Origin: Vreelandella sulfidaeris
GTDB taxonomy: Bacteria; Pseudomonadota; Gammaproteobacteria; Pseudomonadales; Halomonadaceae
Assembly: GCA_007182875.1 (NCBI GenBank)
Contig: AP019514.1
Span: forward strand, 1,860,001-1,924,000
Length of the DNA stretch: 64,000 nt
Direction: 5' to 3'
The position numbers were made by a program, and so were the translations under genes. Positions 59,574-64,000 of this stretch are shown piece by piece. The notes beneath the pieces are model-generated. The model was given only the letters and a program-made list of their open reading frames with translations. It made no database searches and had not been told where the DNA came from. Position 1 is the stretch's first letter. Each line of letters opens with the position of its first letter.

Positions 59574-59987
59574 TTACATTTCTTCCTTTAGAATATTTTG
59601 CGTCACATGAAAGGAGTAGGTGAGGGTGTAAATAATGCCAACGCACCTATCGGTTGTGCCTTGAAAATAGGGCAAATAATCAGAATTCAGCCAGCTATTT
59701 AGGTTAGCGCGTTCTCTTAGCAGCTCCCGGTGACGCTCGAACATGCTGTAAACCAAAGTGTTGGTGTTATTTCGAATTAAGTCCTGAGCCTTTACTTCGA
59801 AGTTGTCAGTGGCGACGGGCATAATTTCAAACACCTCTCGGCACTCTTGCTTCAGGTTTTCGATCCTAACGCCTGTTGTGTATAGAGAAGAAGCCATTCG
59901 TGCCATCAGGTCGTTCTTAGTTAATTCGGCATGTGCAAAGGCAGGTAGCAGGCAGAGTGACAGCAGGCAGGCGGTTTTCTTGAGCAT
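59574..59987 (-). CDS. secreted/periplasmic protein, 137 aa
   Basis: Intact frame with a signal peptide (MLKKTACLLSLCLLPAFAHA before ELTK) and AAGGGAAA upstream. The mature part is helical with two Cys (QECREVF and DRCVGII) that may form a disulfide. A host-envelope role, such as blocking a second phage, is possible; no family recognised. Confidence 0.6.
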   Translation of the reverse strand: MLKKTACLLSLCLLPAFAHAELTKNDLMARMASSLYTTGVRIENLKQECREVFEIMPVATDNFEVKAQDLIRNNTNTLVYSMFERHRELLRERANLNSWLNSDYLPYFQGTTDRCVGIIYTLTYSFHVTQNILKEEM

Positions 59988-60123
59988 GCAGAATTTCCCT
60001 TGAGGTCAGATTCCTAAGTTGGCATTAAGCCTACTCGTTTTTGACGTTGACCGCATGCGCAGAGATGGGGCTCCGTAGCCACCCAAATAAACGGTGCCGA
60101 AATACGCCTCTGACTGGTTGTGT

Positions 60124-60777
60124 TCAGTCCTCATTGAGAATTTGCACTAAGAAAGGGAATTCTTTGCAGCAGACCTCGTCAATCTCCCCTTCTGACGTTA
60201 CCATGAGCGGCGCTGTCATGGGTTGCGACTGTCAGGTAGTAGTTCTTACCCTCATGCTTGGCAAAATGATCCACTCGCCAGTTAGCGCCTGTCTTTTGGC
60301 AAGTCGTTGTCGGTTTCCGTTGATAGCATCCTCAACAAGCGCAGGAATGTCTTCAGGTGTCAGGTATCGCAATTCACCGGCTTCATTTGCTTCCTGCATT
60401 TTCTGTTCAAAAGAGGGATGCCGCACTGATTGAGCCCCTTTGTTTACGTTCATTGCCAAAGAAGCCAATCCACTTTGCTGATAGTGCTTGTGCCAGAGAC
60501 CTCTTAGCGGTGGGTGGCGGTTCTTAATTGGAGCCTTGAACTTACCTAGTTCGTTGTTTTCTAACAGCGCAATTTCATGGACTACCTGAGCGGGGTTTTG
60601 GACACCAGAAAGGGCGCCTCCTAATAGGTTTACAGCCAGCAAGATACTGTAACGGCCAGGGGCCACTTGCTCCAAACCGATCTGCTTTGAAAACTCCCTA
60701 AGATCGACATCGGAAACCTCAGTTGCGCGACCTGTGTCGTCCTCAACGATTGTTGCGCTAATGCTGACATTGGGCAT
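60124..60777 (-). CDS. hypothetical protein, about 217 aa
   Basis: GAGGTGGTT before the ATG at 60777. Breaks near 60245 and 60168. MPNVSISATIVEDDTGRATE, LGGALSGVQNPAQVVHEIAL, KNRHPPLRGLWHKHYQQ, LRYLTPEDIPALVEDAINGN, then a beta-rich end (YYLTVATHDSAAHG). No family recognised; could be a host-derived accessory gene. Confidence 0.5.
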
Positions 60778-60835
60778 AACCACCTCACTCAATTTATATT
60801 TTCTACACTATTCAGTTACCCAATAAAAGATCAAG

Positions 60836-60856
60836 AAAAAGCCGCCAGGGGCGGCT
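60836..60856 (-). terminator. Rho-independent terminator
   Basis: AGCCGCCCCTGGCGGCT then TTTT on the minus strand, between the genes at 60955 and 60777. Confidence 0.8.
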
Positions 60857-60954
60857 ACTTGTCAGAATTACATACCTTTAGGCGCTTTGCGTAAGTCATG
60901 CAGAGGCGATAAACAATACGAACCGCCTTTTAGATCAGATTAGAATTTACCGGC

Positions 60955-61225
60955 TTAGCGTTCGGCGGTGAGCCACTGAAGTTCGGAACTGGTGCGGCTG
61001 TTTTCTCGCTCGAAAAGCTCAGCGATCGCCTCGTCGGTCATGTAGCGCTCTTTCAGCTCGCCCTTGATCTGGTTAAGGATTAACTGCTGGGCGCGCAGCG
61101 CACGTTTTGCCCTCATCAGCATCGGTCGCCTCATCAGCACTGTTCATACGATCTTGGTGACGGCGGGTGATGAGAAGCTGGCGGCGGAGCCGGTTTACTA
61201 CTTCATGAGGAATGCCTGTCGACAT
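60955..61225 (-). CDS. small helical protein, about 89 aa
   Basis: AGGAGATACCG before the ATG. MSTGIPHEVVNRLRRQLLIT, one break near 61110, then KRALRAQQLILNQIKGELKE and a charged end (LFERENSRTSSELQW). Basic, helical, DUF-like phage protein. Function unknown. Confidence 0.55.
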
Positions 61226-61700
61226 CGGTATCTCCTGTTGTTGGCGAAAATGCGGTTTTTCTCTGCTTGATGACCATTCACCGTGATTTAGATACACGAA
61301 GGTCAAGATGGGGTTGCTGACCTATCCATCATGGTCGTCTTCATATGACACTGTTCTAGTAAGTAAGAACGGAGGGAGTCGGTAATATCGCATGACCGTT
61401 TATCGGGACCGATTTCAGTAAGAGCTTATCCTTACCTGTGGCTGGCCAGACCACCCTACGCATCAGCGTCAGCATTACCCCGTTTATCGACCCCATGACA
61501 GACTCCAGTTGCCAAGGTGTCACCGCCCCATCGTCACCCCTCGGAAGGGTCGCACCCGATCGTTTCCAACCTGATGCTTGCAGCGGTCATACGATTTTCC
61601 GAATCCTTCCCCCTGTGGTGCGCGGCGGTAGGGGCCGCTCCGAAACTGTCCTGAAAGACTGGCCAGCGCTTGGCCGATGCCGCTTTCTATGATTCGGGCG

Positions 61701-61720
61701 ATAGTAAGCGGTGACTTATT
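61701..61720. promoter_or_regulatory. phage palindromic operator
   Basis: ATAGTAAGCGGTGACTTATT; no clear gene start within 60 bases on either side, so its target is unknown. Confidence 0.5.
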
Positions 61721-61938
61721 GTCTATCAAGACAATATAGGCAGACAAGATGTGATCGTTGCTATTTTTGGGAAGGACTCTTATACTTGGGGCATTAGAGG
61801 GGGAAGACCGAGTAGGGAGATCAACACTTTCGGAAGGTAAGAGCCTCTATTTCAGTGTGTATTTTGCCTGGAGCATAGCATCGGCTGCCACGGACTCGGC
61901 GACTGATCACTACCTCTGGGCTTATTTTGGCCAATAAT

Positions 61939-61962
61939 GGTAAGTAAGCATTGACTTACACT
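61939..61962. promoter_or_regulatory. phage palindromic operator
   Basis: GGTAAGTAAGCATTGACTTA, followed by CACTAGCAGGG, similar to the element beside the site at 9479. Confidence 0.6.
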
Positions 61963-62040
61963 AGCAGGGGTGGTATCGTAAATCATCTTGAGGGTTTGCC
62001 ATGACCCCCTGTTCTTGCCATGCTGTTCCTAAGTAACAAA

Positions 62041-62069
62041 AGCCCCTCTCCCCGTGGGGCTATTTTTTT
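62041..62069 (+). terminator. Rho-independent terminator, rightward
   Basis: AGCCCCTCTCCCCGTGGGGCT followed by ATTTTTTT. It implies rightward transcription across 61963-62040, where no gene is visible: a small RNA or short peptide may end here. Confidence 0.75.
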
Positions 62070-62070
62070 G

Positions 62071-62100
62071 CCAAAAAAAGAGACGTCATAGACGCCTCTC
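62071..62100 (-). terminator. Rho-independent terminator, leftward
   Basis: GAGGCGTC-TATGA-CGTCTC region with one G-U pair, then TTTTTTT on the minus strand; closes the gene ending at 62119. Confidence 0.65.
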
Positions 62101-62118
62101 TTCGTGCTGGGCTCTTAG

Positions 62119-62460
62119 TCAATCAAAAGCGGCCATTGTCCTGACGTAACAGGCAGCCAAGTGATTCAGAAAGTGGTGAACGTTCCCGTTGTGGAAGTCG
62201 ATCTGAGTAAGAACGTTCATCACGGTAAGCTGCTCATTGGGAGGCGCTTGATGGATCAGCTCAATCACCGTCTCGGTTCCGATCAAGTGAACACCGTCGG
62301 CGGCCTGGACTTCATAGAGGCGTGACTGCAACGCCTTTTCCTCGAAGAACAGCTTCAGCCATTTCTGCGTTTGAACAGGCTCTCCAATCATGACGTCCTC
62401 GGCTCGGTGGGGTGCTAGGTTCATTGTCTGCGTCTCTTGCTGTTGTGTGCGTAACGTCAT
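62119..62460 (-). CDS. hypothetical protein, 101-113 aa
   Basis: Intact frame. Either the ATG at 62460 (MTLRTQQQETQTM) or that at 62424 (MNLAPHRAEDVMIGEPVQT). Globular helical protein with FEEKALQSRLYEV and NVLTQIDFHNGNVHHFLNHL; several His near the end. Flanked by terminators on both sides, so a single-gene unit. Confidence 0.55.
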   Translation of the reverse strand: MTLRTQQQETQTMNLAPHRAEDVMIGEPVQTQKWLKLFFEEKALQSRLYEVQAADGVHLIGTETVIELIHQAPPNEQLTVMNVLTQIDFHNGNVHHFLNHLAACYVRTMAAFD

Positions 62461-62492
62461 GATGCGACACGCTTAACAGGCACTCTATAAAC

Positions 62493-62517
62493 AAAAATGC
62501 CCCCTCGAAAGAGGGGC
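62493..62517 (-). terminator. Rho-independent terminator
   Basis: GCCCCTCTTTCGAGGGGGC then ATTTTT on the minus strand, after the gene ending at 62548. Confidence 0.85.
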
Positions 62518-62547
62518 GTAGAGATCGAACATGGAACTACAAAGGAA

Positions 62548-62826
62548 TCATGCTGGAGAACCGGTATCGGCCTCTGGAACATCAACGACATCTGGCCCGA
62601 CAATGGCGTCTTCACCCTGCACACCAGGAGCTTCCATGCGCAAAATACCGGTTTCAAACAGCAGACCTAAATCGACGATATTGGTGCGACCCTGATCATC
62701 AGTGACTTGGAACTGGTCAAAGCCTTGCTTGCCAACTTGCTGACAGAACAGGTGTGAGGCTTCGATGGGGTTACGGGCCTGAACGGCGCCTGACAATGTA
62801 ACGCGATAGACGCGGTCTTGGGACAT
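62548..62826 (-). CDS. hypothetical protein, 92 aa
   Basis: Intact frame, MSQDRVYRVTLSGAVQARNP, beta-rich first 60 residues (FQVTDDQGRTNIVDLGLL), then an acidic Pro/Val tail (DVVDVPEADTGSPA). First gene after the operator at 62871 and closed by its own terminator. Confidence 0.55.
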   Translation of the reverse strand: MSQDRVYRVTLSGAVQARNPIEASHLFCQQVGKQGFDQFQVTDDQGRTNIVDLGLLFETGILRMEAPGVQGEDAIVGPDVVDVPEADTGSPA

Positions 62827-62870
62827 GGTGCGGGTAACTCCGATGGTGAATTCTTACCTCTATCTTATAC

Positions 62871-62890
62871 TAAGTAAGCACTTACTTACC
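62871..62890. promoter_or_regulatory. phage palindromic operator, near-perfect copy
   Basis: TAAGTAAGCACTTACTTACC, 44 bases before the ATG at 62826. Confidence 0.7.
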
Positions 62891-63018
62891 AGTCATGCAG
62901 GCAAAAATAGCGACTCGTAAAGAGCCGCCTAATATCGGAATATCAAACGAAAGATCGCTTGATGTTGCGTATGATAAACGAGCGTAGCAGGGCGGACAAC
63001 TGCCCCGACGCTGGCTGT

Positions 63019-63462
63019 CTACTTTCCTGACGTGGGACGAACGCAGGGTAAGCCTAGATGCTCCATGAGGTCGCACATAGTCTGCTGTGAATGAAACCGT
63101 CCTTTGGCTTTGGCAAAGCGGACGGCGAGTTCCGCGGTCTTCACCGTCTTGCGCGCCTCGCTGATCATGGTAGGGAAGTCGCGATCGGGACTGAGCACCA
63201 TGCGGATGTCTTCGAGGTAGCGCATTATCTGGCGTTCATCGGCTCGGGTCTCGGCGAGCTGTTCCTCGACCGCCTTGAGTTCCTGCCGGGTGACTTCGTT
63301 GCGCCGATCGGTGTCCTCGACTGCCTTCTGGATCGCCTCAGCGACGATACAACTGATTCGAGCCTGCTTCTGTGGCCAACCACCTTTGAAGCTGCGGGCG
63401 GCGGGTAGATTGATGACTTCACGAGCTGCCACGAGAGCGAGTTGGTCAATGTCGGCACTCAT
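63019..63462 (-). CDS. hypothetical helical protein, 147 aa
   Basis: Intact frame, almost entirely charged helix: LALVAAREVINLPAARSF, then a coiled coil (RNEVTRQELKAVEEQLAETR). Last part has TMCDLMEHLGLPC with two Cys. Second-last visible gene group of the window; function unknown. Confidence 0.55.
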   Translation of the reverse strand: MSADIDQLALVAAREVINLPAARSFKGGWPQKQARISCIVAEAIQKAVEDTDRRNEVTRQELKAVEEQLAETRADERQIMRYLEDIRMVLSPDRDFPTMISEARKTVKTAELAVRFAKAKGRFHSQQTMCDLMEHLGLPCVRPTSGK

Positions 63463-63519
63463 GGGCTTGTCTCCAAAACATGGGCGTAACGCTCAAGGTC
63501 TTCTACGCGACAAAACCAC

Positions 63520-63858
63520 TTAACTCCCCTCCGGGGTCATGGATTCGCGGGTAGCGATCACCGCTTGGCGGATTGCCTGAGCTTTAACATTGGCCAGACT
63601 GGCGGCTGTGGTCTCATCCAAGACCTGCTGCATGGCGGGGCGAGCCTTCTCCGCCTCCTTCCACGCCTGACCATCGTCGCCCATCAGCATATCGTCTATG
63701 CGATAGACGGCGGATTGCAGTTGATGGCGTAGCCGGCCGTTCTGAGCCTCAAGCTCATTGACGTGATTGAACAGCGCTTCGGTGGTATCAGTGTCGATCC
63801 AGGGGTATTTCTTCATTTCCTGCTCGTATTGCTTGGCAATATCACTCTTCTGACTCAT
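63520..63858 (-). CDS. hypothetical coiled-coil protein, 112 aa
   Basis: Intact frame, MSQKSDIAKQYEQEMKKYPW, with a central coiled coil (EALFNHVNELEAQNGRLRHQ). ATG overlaps the stop of the glutaredoxin gene (TCATG region), so both are co-translated. Confidence 0.55.
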   Translation of the reverse strand: MSQKSDIAKQYEQEMKKYPWIDTDTTEALFNHVNELEAQNGRLRHQLQSAVYRIDDMLMGDDGQAWKEAEKARPAMQQVLDETTAASLANVKAQAIRQAVIATRESMTPEGS

Positions 63859-64000
63859 GGCTGTGCGCTCAAATGAGCTTCAAACTCAGAAAAGCCGCCA
63901 ATATGAATGCCATCGATAAACACCTGGGGCACCGTCTCAACCGGTTTGCCAATTGCTTTCTGAAGATCAGCCTTTGTGATCCCTTTCTCGACTATATCGA
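63855..64000 (-). CDS. glutaredoxin, N-terminus outside window
   Basis: Only the last 47 residues are visible: DIVEKGITKADLQKAIGKPV, the cis-Pro motif TVPQVFIDGIHIGG and FSEFEAHL. This is the C-terminal half of a glutaredoxin, a thiol-disulfide carrier that in phages often serves ribonucleotide reductase. The active-site CxxC lies beyond the right edge. Confidence 0.75.
   Translation of the reverse strand, partial: DIVEKGITKADLQKAIGKPVETVPQVFIDGIHIGGFSEFEAHLSAQP

Larger units (their letters stand above)
61226..62040. other. stretch without a supported gene, three operator copies
   Basis: Contains a half operator at 61358 (AGTAAGTAAG) and two full sites (next entries). A leftward 75-codon frame at 61520-61747 overlaps an operator and has no ribosome site. 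No gene accepted. Confidence 0.5.

Noticed and set aside
59574..59987. Lysis-type spanin
   Set aside because: It has a cleavable signal peptide but no lipobox or membrane anchor, and it is far from the holin and endolysin.
61520..61747. Leftward 75-codon frame starting MSAYIVLIDNKSPLTIA
   Set aside because: No ribosome site, and its first codons overlap an operator; no family pattern.

Overview
The window is a stretch of a double-stranded DNA tailed bacteriophage (or prophage) genome. Nearly all genes from base 1 to 47,212 lie on the minus strand and form one recognisable siphovirus late block: small and large terminase, portal, scaffold, HK97-fold major capsid protein, head-tail connectors, tail tube, tail assembly chaperones with a -1 frameshift site, tape measure, and lambda-type minor tail proteins M, L, K and J. 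AGGAG-type ribosome sites and the gene families suggest a gammaproteobacterial, possibly marine or halophilic, host; that host call is inference. No integrase was seen, so I cannot say whether the phage is temperate.

Layout. 0-10 kb: accessory and replication genes on the minus strand (TAXI-type solute-binding protein, primase, methyltransferase, DnaB-like helicase, an Hfq-like protein) and one plus-strand membrane-protein gene with its own promoter. 10.5-24 kb: PhoH, then two parallel tail-fibre cassettes separated by the lysis genes. Each cassette runs, in the direction of transcription, from an S74-chaperone fibre through a small protein carrying alternating Asn-Cys residues and possible modifying enzymes to a radical SAM/SPASM enzyme. 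24-43.3 kb: structural genes. 43.6-47.2 kb: a probable DNA-modification or anti-restriction island (GNAT acyltransferase-like protein, HEALH metalloprotease-like protein, ABC ATPase, two ParB-domain proteins). 47.3-50.5 kb: plus-strand helicase and small genes. 50.6-53.4 kb: an MmeI-like restriction-modification gene. 53.4-64 kb: small genes, many terminators, several repeat families and long stretches without a recognisable gene, ending in a glutaredoxin.

Regulation. A 20-bp palindrome close to GTAAGTAAGCGCTTACTTAC occurs about 20 times as a full site, plus several half sites, mostly just upstream of gene starts across the whole window. This looks like the operator of one phage-wide regulator. 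A different promoter block, with CATCCGAG repeats, occurs three times, ahead of the terminase genes and two plus-strand genes.

Data quality. More than half of the genes are split by single-base insertions or deletions, mostly in homopolymers. The protein families are intact once the frames are joined, so I treat these as sequencing errors and give joined spans. The exception is the A AAA AAG site in the tail chaperone gene, which looks like genuine programmed frameshifting.
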